From Candidatus Woesearchaeota archaeon CG10_big_fil_rev_8_21_14_0_10_36_11 (GTDB taxonomy: Archaea > Nanobdellota > Nanobdellia > Woesearchaeales > GW2011-AR9), in NCBI GenBank assembly GCA_002762845.1, contig PCYB01000029.1, positions 1 to 8,476 of the forward strand: a stretch of 8,476 bases of DNA, read 5' to 3'. Of this stretch, positions 1 to 5,245 are shown in pieces. The translations under genes and the position numbers were made by a program. Under the pieces are notes generated by a model, which was given only the letters and a program-made list of their open reading frames with translations, was not told the origin of the DNA and did no database searches. The stretch's first letter is position 1. Every line of letters begins with the position of its first letter.

Positions 1-117
1 CATGTAAAATTGTCCCAGAGAATACAAGATAAGTCTCTGCGTTTTTGTTAATTTCATCTCTTTTTGAAGTAAAGGTAACGAAATATAAAAACAATATGGT
101 TGTTTTTTAGCATAATC

Positions 118-125
118 TTTTTATA
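118..125 (+). promoter_or_regulatory. TATA box of the 149-784 gene
   Basis: The octamer TTTTTATA is centred about 27 nt before the ATG at 149. This is the archaeal TATA-to-start distance, so transcription would begin within a base or two of the start codon (leaderless). No Shine-Dalgarno site precedes the ATG, which agrees. A second TATA-like stretch with a preceding GTAAC (75-90) lies further upstream and could be an alternative promoter. Confidence 0.5.
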
Positions 126-148
126 CTTGATACTGTGCAGGGTTTTCT

Positions 149-784
149 ATGTCGGGAAATGAACCAAGAAAGACTCTAAGAGTTGTTCGAGATAGAGTTG
201 GAATTCCTACAGCAGAAGAATTGAGTCATTTAGAACGATTTAAAAGGACACATGAAGAAGCGCTTACTGCATTAATAATGGGTTCATGGAGTAGATGCCT
301 CGCTGACCGTCTTGATAATCCTACATTAAGGAGATACAAAGATGCAGGATTTGCAACAGTTGCTCCCTCATGTCTCTACTTGTTTAATGCTGGTTCCAGC
401 CTTCATCTTTATGGAAATCCAAGAGTAACAGTTGTTGATGAAAATATGATGTCAACGGATCTCACAAAAACTAAACCTGTTCTAAAGTATGAGTTGGGTT
501 ATGGAAACTCTAACCGTTTATTTCTTCCAATAGATGGAACAGAACTCAGTACATTCATTAAAGAATCAGGAGACTTCCCTTCTCGTGGTGTTGATGCTTT
601 ACTTATTAGTACTGGACTACGAAAATCAACATTTTCACCTGACCGAATTATGGTGGCGCTTTTTCCAGGAATTAGAAGCGTAGAAAGTATAGAAACACCA
701 AATCTTTATACAGTAACACATATGTTTCTTATCTATGCTACGTTGGCACAAGAAAGGAGATTTGAATACAATCATTTAGATTAA
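149..784 (+). CDS. Unrecognised 211-aa protein
   Basis: I do not recognise this protein. The ATG at 149 is chosen because a TATA-like box lies about 27 nt upstream, giving a leaderless transcript; no Shine-Dalgarno site is visible. The sequence looks soluble, with no signal peptide or membrane segment. The N-terminus is charged (residues 1-35, rich in R, K and E). The middle looks like a mixed alpha/beta fold with hydrophobic strands such as VALFPGI and ALLIST. There are two cysteines, one near residue 50 and one near 75, not arranged as a metal site. Gene 857-1564 begins 72 nt after its stop and may be read through from it, but that gene also has a TATA-like box of its own. Codon use resembles the neighbours, so I take it as a real resident gene of unknown function. 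Confidence 0.75.
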   Translation: MSGNEPRKTLRVVRDRVGIPTAEELSHLERFKRTHEEALTALIMGSWSRCLADRLDNPTLRRYKDAGFATVAPSCLYLFNAGSSLHLYGNPRVTVVDENMMSTDLTKTKPVLKYELGYGNSNRLFLPIDGTELSTFIKESGDFPSRGVDALLISTGLRKSTFSPDRIMVALFPGIRSVESIETPNLYTVTHMFLIYATLAQERRFEYNHLD

Positions 785-797
785 AGATACAAATTTC

Positions 798-812
798 CGT
801 AACACTTAAAAA
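798..812 (+). promoter_or_regulatory. Promoter of the PAC2 gene (BRE/TATA)
   Basis: A CTTAAAAA box (805-812) preceded by CGTAAC (798-803) would place the transcript start near 834. That leaves a leader of about 22 nt containing the Shine-Dalgarno site at 846-852. The CGTAAC fits the purine- and A-rich BRE position of archaeal promoters. The box lies just after the stop of the previous gene, so read-through is an alternative. Confidence 0.4.
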
Positions 813-856
813 CCATCACAACTTACTTCACAAAAAAAAGAAAATAGGTGATATTC

Positions 857-1564
857 ATGAGATTAGTTCTTTCAAAAAAACCAAAAAATGTAACAATTAT
901 AGAAGGTTTTCCAGGATTCGGATTAATTGGAACGATTGCAACAGAGTTCCTTATGGAACATTTAGAGACGGAAAAAATAGGTATTGTTGAGATGCAGGAA
1001 ATTCCTGCAATGATTGCTATACATCAAAGCAAAGTTATTGAACCTATCTCTGTACATTATAATAAGAAATATAACCTTGTCCTTATTCATGCAATAAATA
1101 TAGGAAAGGATTTAGGTTGGAAACTTGCAGAAGTGATTGAAGAACTTGCAAAGTCCCTTACAGCAAAGCAAATTATTTCGTTAGAAGGTGTTGGTTCTCC
1201 AAGTGCTGAATCAGGAAGAATATTTTATTACGCAACAAAGAATGGAATCGTTTCAAAGAAATTAGAACACGTTGCACGACCATTACAAGAAGGAATCATT
1301 GTTGGTGTTACGGGAGCATTACTTGCACGAAACATGGGGACACCAATAATGGCATTATTTGCAGAAGCAAAGAGCGGGATGCCTGATAGCAAAGCTGCTG
1401 CTAGTATAATTGAAGCACTGGATGCATATACTGGATTACAAGTAGATCCTAAGCCATTATTGAAACAAGCACAGATGTTTGAGAAGAAACTTAAAGGTAT
1501 TGTTGAAAAGGGAAAGAAAGCTGAAGAAGTACAAGAAGAGAAGCGATTAAGTTACGTAGGATAA
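857..1564 (+). CDS. PAC2-family proteasome assembly chaperone
   Basis: This 235-aa protein belongs to the PAC2 family (archaeal PbaA/PbaB, eukaryotic PAC1/PAC2), which helps alpha subunits of the 20S proteasome assemble in the cytoplasm. The family signature is at residues 16-25, EGFPGFGLIG. It is followed by the usual alternating strands and helices: a VLIHAINIG strand, the EGVGSP segment, GALLA, then the MALFAEAKSGMPD stretch. The length suits the family. The charged, probably helical C-terminal tail (about residues 200-235) ends in SYVG; this is close to, but not, a strict HbYX proteasome-docking end. The start is set by AGGTGAT at 846-852, four nt before ATG 857; the in-frame GTG at 848 lies inside that site and is rejected. 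A membrane protein gene follows 16 nt after the stop, probably in the same transcript. The family call is firm; the partner is inferred. Confidence 0.9.
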   Translation: MRLVLSKKPKNVTIIEGFPGFGLIGTIATEFLMEHLETEKIGIVEMQEIPAMIAIHQSKVIEPISVHYNKKYNLVLIHAINIGKDLGWKLAEVIEELAKSLTAKQIISLEGVGSPSAESGRIFYYATKNGIVSKKLEHVARPLQEGIIVGVTGALLARNMGTPIMALFAEAKSGMPDSKAAASIIEALDAYTGLQVDPKPLLKQAQMFEKKLKGIVEKGKKAEEVQEEKRLSYVG

Positions 1565-1580
1565 GAGGTATATAATTACA

Positions 1581-1850
1581 ATGGCAAAAAAAGAAAAGTC
1601 GGTTCCGAAACCTGCAGTAAAAGTACAAGAAAAAACAAAACCGGTAAAACCTCACTATTTTCCACGATTGTTATTTTTGTTTGGTATTGCTGTTGGCGCA
1701 ATAGGAGTTATAGATTATTTTCAATGGTTTTCGTTTTCACGAATCCTTCTCGATGTAGTATTACTCTTTGCTGGATTATGGATACTTTTCCTTGCCCTTG
1801 CGAAAGGATCGTCAAAACATAGAAAAGAAGTACTTAAAAGATACATTTAG
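1581..1850 (+). CDS. Small two-helix membrane protein
   Basis: This 89-aa protein has a basic, proline- and lysine-rich N-terminal tail (residues 1-29) and two predicted membrane helices at about 30-48 (LLFLFGIAVGAIGVIDYF) and 55-74 (ILLDVVLLFAGLWILFLALA). It ends in a basic tail (KGSSKHRKEVLKRYI). The positive-inside rule suggests both ends face the cytoplasm, with a short outer loop near DYFQWFSFSR. The start is supported by GAGGTA at 1565-1570, ten nt before the ATG and immediately after the PAC2 stop codon, so the two genes are probably translated from one mRNA. An oligo-T stretch follows the gene. No family is recognised. A membrane-quality-control link to the proteasome pathway is only a guess from position. 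Confidence 0.7.
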   Translation: MAKKEKSVPKPAVKVQEKTKPVKPHYFPRLLFLFGIAVGAIGVIDYFQWFSFSRILLDVVLLFAGLWILFLALAKGSSKHRKEVLKRYI

Positions 1851-1880
1851 TTATTGATTAAAACTTTCTAAAACAAAAAT

Positions 1881-1902
1881 TCTTGTTTTTTATCACTTTT
1901 TC
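1881..1902 (+). terminator. Oligo-T terminator after the PAC2 transcript
   Basis: Two T-runs (T6 at 1886-1891 and T5 at 1897-1901) lie 35-50 nt past the stop of the membrane protein gene, without a strong hairpin. This is the form of archaeal intrinsic terminators. The next gene is convergent, on the minus strand. Confidence 0.45.
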
Positions 1903-1978
1903 AATTCGAATAAATTATTAATCTGGTAGCGTTGATTAAATAGTTTAGGTTTATTAAGATTAATAAATTTATAATTTC

Positions 1979-1990
1979 TTAAATGTTACG
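1979..1990 (+). repeat. Direct repeat left of the recombinase, copy 1
   Basis: TTAAATGTTACG here is identical to 2669-2680. The two copies flank the recombinase gene, one 33 nt past its stop and one in its promoter. It is short, so chance cannot be excluded in AT-rich DNA, but its core TGTTACG is the same motif that clusters upstream of the recombinase. Confidence 0.4.
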
Positions 1991-2022
1991 AACTAATAAT
2001 TAACAGTCATCTACTAAATAAT

Positions 2023-2643
2023 CTATCCAAAGATGTCGCCAACTTTGTCTTTTAATTCATCATCCATTTCAGAAATACTCTTTGTCCCATACAAATCCAT
2101 TGTTGTTTTATAAGATAAATGGCCCAAAACCTTCTGAACAACTTCTAATGATAAGCCTTTATCCTTCAAAATCCTCGCACAACTGTGCCTTAACATGTGT
2201 GGATTGATATTTTTAAGATCGGGATGCGGATTATGTAGTTGAGCACGTTTTCCTGCTTTTGCAACGATCCTATTGATTTGAGTCGGTGTAATGTGACCTT
2301 CCACATTTAAACTTGATACAGCGGGGAATAAATAGCCTTTAGAAGAATTTCCCAAAACATAATTAATATAAATCTTTAAATCATCAAGCAATTGATCAGA
2401 AAAGAGAGTTGCGACACGATCAATATTTTTCTTTCCAAGAATCCGAATTTTGTTTGTTTCAAAATTAATGTCTTCAATTTTAATCTTTGCTAACTCAAAA
2501 CGTCGCAACCCACAATATGCAAAGAGTTTGATAATTACTTTATCACGCAACTTATCTGTATGTTTGATTAAAATTTTGATCTGTTCTGATGTAAGGTGAA
2601 ACTGCGACCGAGAAATTGTTTTTCTAGCCATTACCTCTTTCAT
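2023..2643 (-). CDS. Tyrosine recombinase/integrase, catalytic domain only
   Basis: This 206-aa protein is a tyrosine recombinase that would cut and rejoin DNA strands through a 3'-phosphotyrosine. All catalytic positions are visible: R47 in CGLRRFEL, K71 or K72 in the beta-hairpin LGKKNIDR, H149 and R152 in HMLRH, H175 in LGH, and the nucleophile Y185 in DLYG. The catalytic domain starts near residue 15, so the N-terminal SAM-like core-binding domain of about 90-100 residues found in XerA/XerC/XerD is missing, and no ORF upstream supplies it. The ATG at 2643 is chosen because TATTTAAA at 2666-2673 (plus strand) is centred 26.5 nt upstream, giving a leaderless message; an in-frame ATG four codons in is the alternative. 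GTTAC motifs cluster in the promoter. It could serve a small integrative element or a Xer-like role; no att site or tRNA is recognised. Confidence 0.9.
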   Translation of the reverse strand: MKEVMARKTISRSQFHLTSEQIKILIKHTDKLRDKVIIKLFAYCGLRRFELAKIKIEDINFETNKIRILGKKNIDRVATLFSDQLLDDLKIYINYVLGNSSKGYLFPAVSSLNVEGHITPTQINRIVAKAGKRAQLHNPHPDLKNINPHMLRHSCARILKDKGLSLEVVQKVLGHLSYKTTMDLYGTKSISEMDDELKDKVGDIFG

Positions 2644-2655
2644 TTCTTTCTGAAA

Positions 2656-2680
2656 TGTAACGAAATATTTAAATGTTACG
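2656..2680 (-). promoter_or_regulatory. Recombinase promoter inside a GTAAC/GTTAC inverted repeat
   Basis: The TATA box (TTTAAATA on the minus strand, 2666-2673) is bracketed by GTAAC at 2657-2661 and GTTAC at 2675-2679, an inverted pair with 13 nt between. A protein bound to this pair would cover the promoter, so self-repression by the recombinase or a linked regulator is plausible. The box-to-ATG distance of about 26 nt predicts a leaderless transcript. Confidence 0.5.
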
Positions 2681-2732
2681 TTTTAGATGCTTTTTGTTAC
2701 ATTTTACGTCATAATTTGTATAAAGTGTTACG
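2669..2732 (+). repeat. Cluster of TGTTAC motifs upstream of the recombinase
   Basis: TGTTAC occurs three times in the same orientation, at 2674-2679, 2695-2700 and 2726-2731; the first and third continue as TGTTACG. The spacings of 21 and 31 nt are close to two and three DNA turns, placing the sites on one face of the helix. The first copy is part of the 12-bp repeat also found at 1979-1990. This arrangement fits arm-type recombinase sites or a multi-site operator. Confidence 0.45.
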
Positions 2733-3022
2733 TTATGCGTCCAATGGCTAATTTATACTAAAATGGTGGGGGGGGTTTTTTTTGTTTGAAATCGATAATC
2801 AGAAAAAATAGATTAAAAGTATAACAACATAACAACATAGAAAATCTTTGATTTTTTGTAACTATATTGAAAGATGTTATCACAAAAATAAAGAACCATT
2901 TTCTTTCTAAAATATTTAATCATCACTAGAATGTTATATTAAAAACAAGTATTCAAAACATTTAGTTATCGACAGAACTTACTTGTCTTAAAACTTTTAA
3001 GTTATCACAGAACATTTTGTTC
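2681..3022. other. Non-coding stretch between recombinase and ZIP genes
   Basis: No credible gene is seen in this 340-nt interval. It holds TGTTAC copies at its left end, a G8T8 tract at 2768-2783, a tandem ATAACAAC repeat at 2821-2836, and inverted repeats from 2945 to the ZIP stop. Since both flanking genes are on the minus strand, it combines the ZIP 3' region with the recombinase upstream region. No tRNA is recognised here. Confidence 0.6.
2821..2838 (+). repeat. Tandem ATAACAAC repeat (2.25 copies)
   Basis: The 8-nt unit ATAACAAC occurs twice without a gap and continues with AT. It is too short to call a functional element and probably marks replication slippage in AT-rich non-coding DNA. 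Confidence 0.6.
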
Positions 3023-3023
3023 T
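2987..3023 (-). terminator. Two inverted repeats at the ZIP gene 3' end, possible terminator
   Basis: AGAACA-TTT-TGTTCT (3009-3023) ends on the last base of the ZIP stop codon. CTTAAAA-C-TTTTAAG (2987-3001) is a perfect 15-nt odd palindrome just downstream. Either could stop or protect the ZIP mRNA, but no long T-run follows on the minus strand, so the role is uncertain. Confidence 0.3.
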
Positions 3024-3760
3024 CATCCTGCAAGAAAATACATCATTACAAGACCAACAACAAATATAACAAAATATACAATCCCTTTCTTTACTGTATC
3101 CGCATTTCTAATTTCTGGAATAAGATCTGACGCGGCAATATAAATAAAACCGCCTGCCGCAAATGGAAGTAAAAATCCTAACGTTGATTCGACAGATTTC
3201 GAGAGAAAATATCCAACAATGCCACCAAGAAGAGCAGTTAATCCTGTAACAAAATTAAGAAACAGCGCTTTCCCCTTTTTGAACCCCCCATGAAGTAACA
3301 CGCCAAAGTCTCCCATTTCCTGTGGTATTTCGTGCAATGCAACAGCGATGGTCGTTACAAAGCCGAGGCTCATATTTGTGACAAAACTCGCAGCAATGAT
3401 TAGTCCATCAATGAAGTTATGTACCGTATCGCCAAAAAGGCTCATATGAGCAAACGTATGGACATCACACTTTCCTTTATGGCAATGTCGCCAGTGCAAT
3501 ACTTTTTCAATAAAGAGAAAAAAGACAAATCCAACTAAAACGTACAATAATGCTCCTTGGACAGAATTTCCAGGTATTTCAATAGCTTCTGGTATGAGAT
3601 GGATAAATGCACCACCCATTAATGCGCCTGCTGAGAGTGCAACCAACATCAGGACAATTCTTCTCAATAGTTTTTCGTTCAAACTTAACGTAATAACACC
3701 TATAAAAGATATAAGGCTTATAACGAACGTACTAAGTAAAATTAATCCTAATATCGACAT
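3023..3760 (-). CDS. ZIP-family metal transporter, LIV-1-like
   Basis: This 245-aa membrane protein belongs to the ZIP family, which brings divalent metals (Zn, Fe or Mn) into the cytoplasm. About eight hydrophobic segments are visible. Helix IV carries H114, N115 and D118 (VHNFIDG). Helix V carries HEIPQEMGD, with H143, E144, E148 and D150, which resembles the LIV-1 group (HExPxExGD) more than ZupT. The loop before helix IV (about residues 89-105) holds five histidines and two cysteines, a likely metal-binding or sensing loop. ATG 3760 is chosen over the TTG three codons upstream because TTTATATA (3783-3790) is centred 26.5 nt before it, giving a leaderless message. It lies 67 nt past the hemerythrin gene on the same strand. 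The neighbouring Mn-type dismutase makes Mn or Fe uptake plausible, but substrate cannot be read from sequence. Confidence 0.92.
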   Translation of the reverse strand: MSILGLILLSTFVISLISFIGVITLSLNEKLLRRIVLMLVALSAGALMGGAFIHLIPEAIEIPGNSVQGALLYVLVGFVFFLFIEKVLHWRHCHKGKCDVHTFAHMSLFGDTVHNFIDGLIIAASFVTNMSLGFVTTIAVALHEIPQEMGDFGVLLHGGFKKGKALFLNFVTGLTALLGGIVGYFLSKSVESTLGFLLPFAAGGFIYIAASDLIPEIRNADTVKKGIVYFVIFVVGLVMMYFLAG

Positions 3761-3782
3761 GTGTATCAAAAACAGTTAGAAG

Positions 3783-3797
3783 TATATAAATCTTTTT
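3783..3797 (-). promoter_or_regulatory. ZIP promoter, strong BRE/TATA
   Basis: On the minus strand this reads AAAAGATTTATATA plus flanking A residues, an A-rich BRE followed by TTTATATA. The 14-nt core is identical to that of the metallophosphoesterase promoter (5977-5990). Its distance of about 26 nt to ATG 3760 predicts a leaderless transcript and decides the start. Confidence 0.65.
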
Positions 3798-3811
3798 TAT
3801 TACCAGCTGCC

Positions 3812-3827
3812 TAGAAGAGAGAGAAAA
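3812..3827 (-). terminator. Pyrimidine tract after the hemerythrin gene
   Basis: Directly after the stop the minus strand reads TTTTCTCTCTCTTCT, a U/C-rich tract ahead of the ZIP promoter. It may end the hemerythrin transcript; the evidence is composition only. Confidence 0.3.
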
Positions 3828-4277
3828 TTATCGTTCTTCAATGAGTGTATTAACCTTTTGATAGATCTCTTTTTTCTTCACATCAGATACTACAATATCC
3901 ATTGCTGGATAAAAAACATCTCTTTCGAAAGATTCGTGACGCAACCATAGGGCTTTTAAAGAAGTACAATCGACCACTTCATCACGTTTAATCTCCTTTT
4001 GTAGAGAATCAATCTTTTCAAGAATTTCATGATGGTCTGCAAAAAGACGATCAACCATTTTTTGATCATTAGAACTCTGAACGGGATATGTTAAGAACAC
4101 TTCTTTTTCTTCAATTAACAAATGCCGTTCTAATTCCCATTGTAAATTGTTTAATACACGTAAGGATTCATTTTTATCTTTATTGACCAACATAAAAAAC
4201 GTTGTAAAATGTTCCATAATATGTTTATGATCGTCAACCATAAGTTGAGAAATTGTATATTCATTAGTTTGTTTCAT
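3828..4277 (-). CDS. Hemerythrin-like (HHE) protein
   Basis: This 149-aa soluble protein is a four-helix hemerythrin-like domain expected to hold a di-iron site that binds O2, or senses or repairs damage by reactive oxygen or nitrogen. The pattern of ligands is clear: H17 in DDHKHI, H52 and E56/E59 in RHLLIEEKEVF, H82 in DHHEIL, and H114 and E118 in RHESFERDVFYP. The domain occupies almost the whole protein, so there is no fused signalling module. The ATG at 4277 has GTGAT at 4283-4287 five nt upstream and an AT-rich TATA-like stretch at 4296-4309. Eighty-eight nt and an oligo-T stretch separate it from the dismutase gene, so it is probably its own unit although functionally linked. It resembles small YtfE/RIC-like or HHE proteins; which role it has is not visible. 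Confidence 0.88.
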   Translation of the reverse strand: MKQTNEYTISQLMVDDHKHIMEHFTTFFMLVNKDKNESLRVLNNLQWELERHLLIEEKEVFLTYPVQSSNDQKMVDRLFADHHEILEKIDSLQKEIKRDEVVDCTSLKALWLRHESFERDVFYPAMDIVVSDVKKKEIYQKVNTLIEER

Positions 4278-4295
4278 TGTAAATCACATTTATTA

Positions 4296-4309
4296 ATATA
4301 ATATTATAC
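4296..4309 (-). promoter_or_regulatory. TATA-rich promoter region of the hemerythrin gene
   Basis: The minus strand reads TGTATAATATTATATTAATA across 4291-4310, with several overlapping TATA-like octamers 19-32 nt before the ATG. One octamer would give a leaderless message; another would leave a short leader with the GTGAT site. The exact box cannot be chosen by eye. Confidence 0.4.
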
Positions 4310-4348
4310 ATTGTAGTATGTTGTGGTATAATCTGTCCTTCATTTTAA

Positions 4349-4363
4349 ATAAAAATAAAAAAA
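4349..4363 (-). terminator. Oligo-T terminator of the prx-DUF1858-sod operon
   Basis: Just past the dismutase stop the minus strand reads TTTTTTTATTTTTATTTA, a T7 and a T5 run with no hairpin, typical of archaeal intrinsic termination. It separates the operon from the hemerythrin gene. Confidence 0.6.
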
Positions 4364-4365
4364 TC

Positions 4366-4965
4366 TCACAATGCGGCCTGATACAATTCGTTGACAACAT
4401 TCCAATTAATGATATTAAAGAATGCATCAATGTATTCTGCCCGTCTGTTTTGATATTTCAAATAGTATGCATGTTCCCACACATCAATACTTAAAATTGG
4501 TTTTGTACCACTGCTAATTGGCGAATCTTGATTCAACGTAGTAACAATTTCAAGTTCTTTTTTTTCATTAACAACAAGCCACGTCCATCCACTACCAAAA
4601 ACACTCATTGCGTTAGTTTTAAATTTTTCTTTGAACGTATCAAGAGAACCCCATTTAGTAGTAATAGCATCTGCAACTGGTCCCGTGCATGAAACGTCTT
4701 TTTTCAAGATTTTCCAGAAAAAAGAATGGTGAAAATATCCTCCACCGTTATTTCGTACAACATCACGGATTTGTGCAGGAACTTTATCAAGATTTTGTAA
4801 CGCGTTTGTAACGTCTTTCCCCTCAAATTCTGTTCCTGTAACAGCACTCATATATTTCTCAAAATATGCCTGATGATGTTTATCATGATGTATTTTCATT
4901 GTTTCTTCATCGATAAAAGGTTCTAGTGCATCATACACATAGGGTAATGGTTCCACATTTGTCAT
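4366..4965 (-). CDS. sod: Superoxide dismutase, Mn/Fe family (Mn-like)
   Basis: This 199-aa cytoplasmic enzyme converts superoxide to O2 and H2O2. The metal ligands are H26, H80, D161 and H165 (IHHDKHH, FHHSFFW, DVWEHAYY). The gateway residue Y34 and GSGWTWLV (124-131) are present. N145-Q146-D147 supplies the active-site glutamine from the C-terminal domain and residues 74-76 are GGG; both features point to a Mn-using or cambialistic enzyme rather than a strict Fe one. Length matches the family. ATG 4965 is chosen because GAGGTAC (4972-4978) lies a few nt upstream; the TTG further upstream falls inside that site. It is the last gene of an operon, 28 nt after the DUF1858 gene, and is followed by an oligo-T terminator. 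The family call is firm; the metal is inferred from sequence. Confidence 0.97.
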   Translation of the reverse strand: MTNVEPLPYVYDALEPFIDEETMKIHHDKHHQAYFEKYMSAVTGTEFEGKDVTNALQNLDKVPAQIRDVVRNNGGGYFHHSFFWKILKKDVSCTGPVADAITTKWGSLDTFKEKFKTNAMSVFGSGWTWLVVNEKKELEIVTTLNQDSPISSGTKPILSIDVWEHAYYLKYQNRRAEYIDAFFNIINWNVVNELYQAAL

Positions 4966-4993
4966 TGTATTGTACCTCAATTTTATTCATTTT

Positions 4994-5221
4994 CTACATT
5001 TTTATTTTTTGCTTTTGAAGTATGTTCTCGTTCATCCGTTTCAGGATTGCATCAATTTCCTCTTCTGTCTTCTGATGTCCAATCAGTCCATCTTCAATAG
5101 TTTCATGGTCTACAGCACCACAACCAATACAATGAACGCCTTCATCCATTAGAATCTCTACAGCAGATGGAAAACGCTGAATAATTTCACCAATTGTCAT
5201 TTCTTTATTGATAGATTGCAT
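4994..5221 (-). CDS. DUF1858 domain protein with CxxC motif
   Basis: This 75-aa protein is a DUF1858 domain, known as the redox-disulfide domain associated with hybrid-cluster proteins. The usual pattern is seen: MTIGEIIQRFPSAVEILMDEG (residues 8-28), then HCIGCGAVDHETIEDG with C31 and C34 as a CxxC pair, then a helix ending in a lysine-rich tail. The pair could form a reversible disulfide or bind metal. The start is set by one of the strongest Shine-Dalgarno sites here, AAGGAGGTAC (5226-5235), seven nt before the ATG. It sits 24 nt after the peroxiredoxin and 28 nt before the dismutase, between the two oxidative-stress enzymes, which suggests a thiol partner for the peroxiredoxin. That role is inference; the family has no settled function. 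Confidence 0.9.
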   Translation of the reverse strand: MQSINKEMTIGEIIQRFPSAVEILMDEGVHCIGCGAVDHETIEDGLIGHQKTEEEIDAILKRMNENILQKQKIKM

Positions 5222-5225
5222 TGTT

Positions 5226-5235
5226 GTACCTCCTT
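5226..5235 (-). promoter_or_regulatory. Strong Shine-Dalgarno of the DUF1858 gene
   Basis: AAGGAGGTAC on the minus strand matches the archaeal anti-Shine-Dalgarno (complement of GGAGGTGAT) over GGAGGT, seven nt from the ATG. It implies strong independent initiation of this small gene inside the operon. Confidence 0.75.
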
Positions 5236-5245
5236 GTGTTAGATA

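Noticed and set aside
1..51. Tail of an upstream plus-strand gene ending at 51, or a minus-strand gene starting at 3
   Set aside because: Only 16 codons or a single ATG are in the window; neither has a recognisable motif, ribosome site or clear TATA box.
848..856. GTG start at 848 for the PAC2 gene
   Set aside because: It lies within the Shine-Dalgarno sequence AGGTGAT that serves ATG 857.
1851..2022. tRNA gene or attachment site next to the recombinase
   Set aside because: No cloverleaf, GGTTC-type T-loop or tRNA 3' end was found; only AT-rich sequence and the 12-bp repeat are present.
2735..2788. Short ORFs MRPMANLY and MVGGVFFV around the G8T8 tract
   Set aside because: Eight codons each, without a ribosome site; the second is only a translation of the homopolymers.
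3761..3769. TTG start three codons upstream for the ZIP gene
   Set aside because: The TATA box spacing points to ATG 3760, and TTG would fall upstream of the predicted transcript start.
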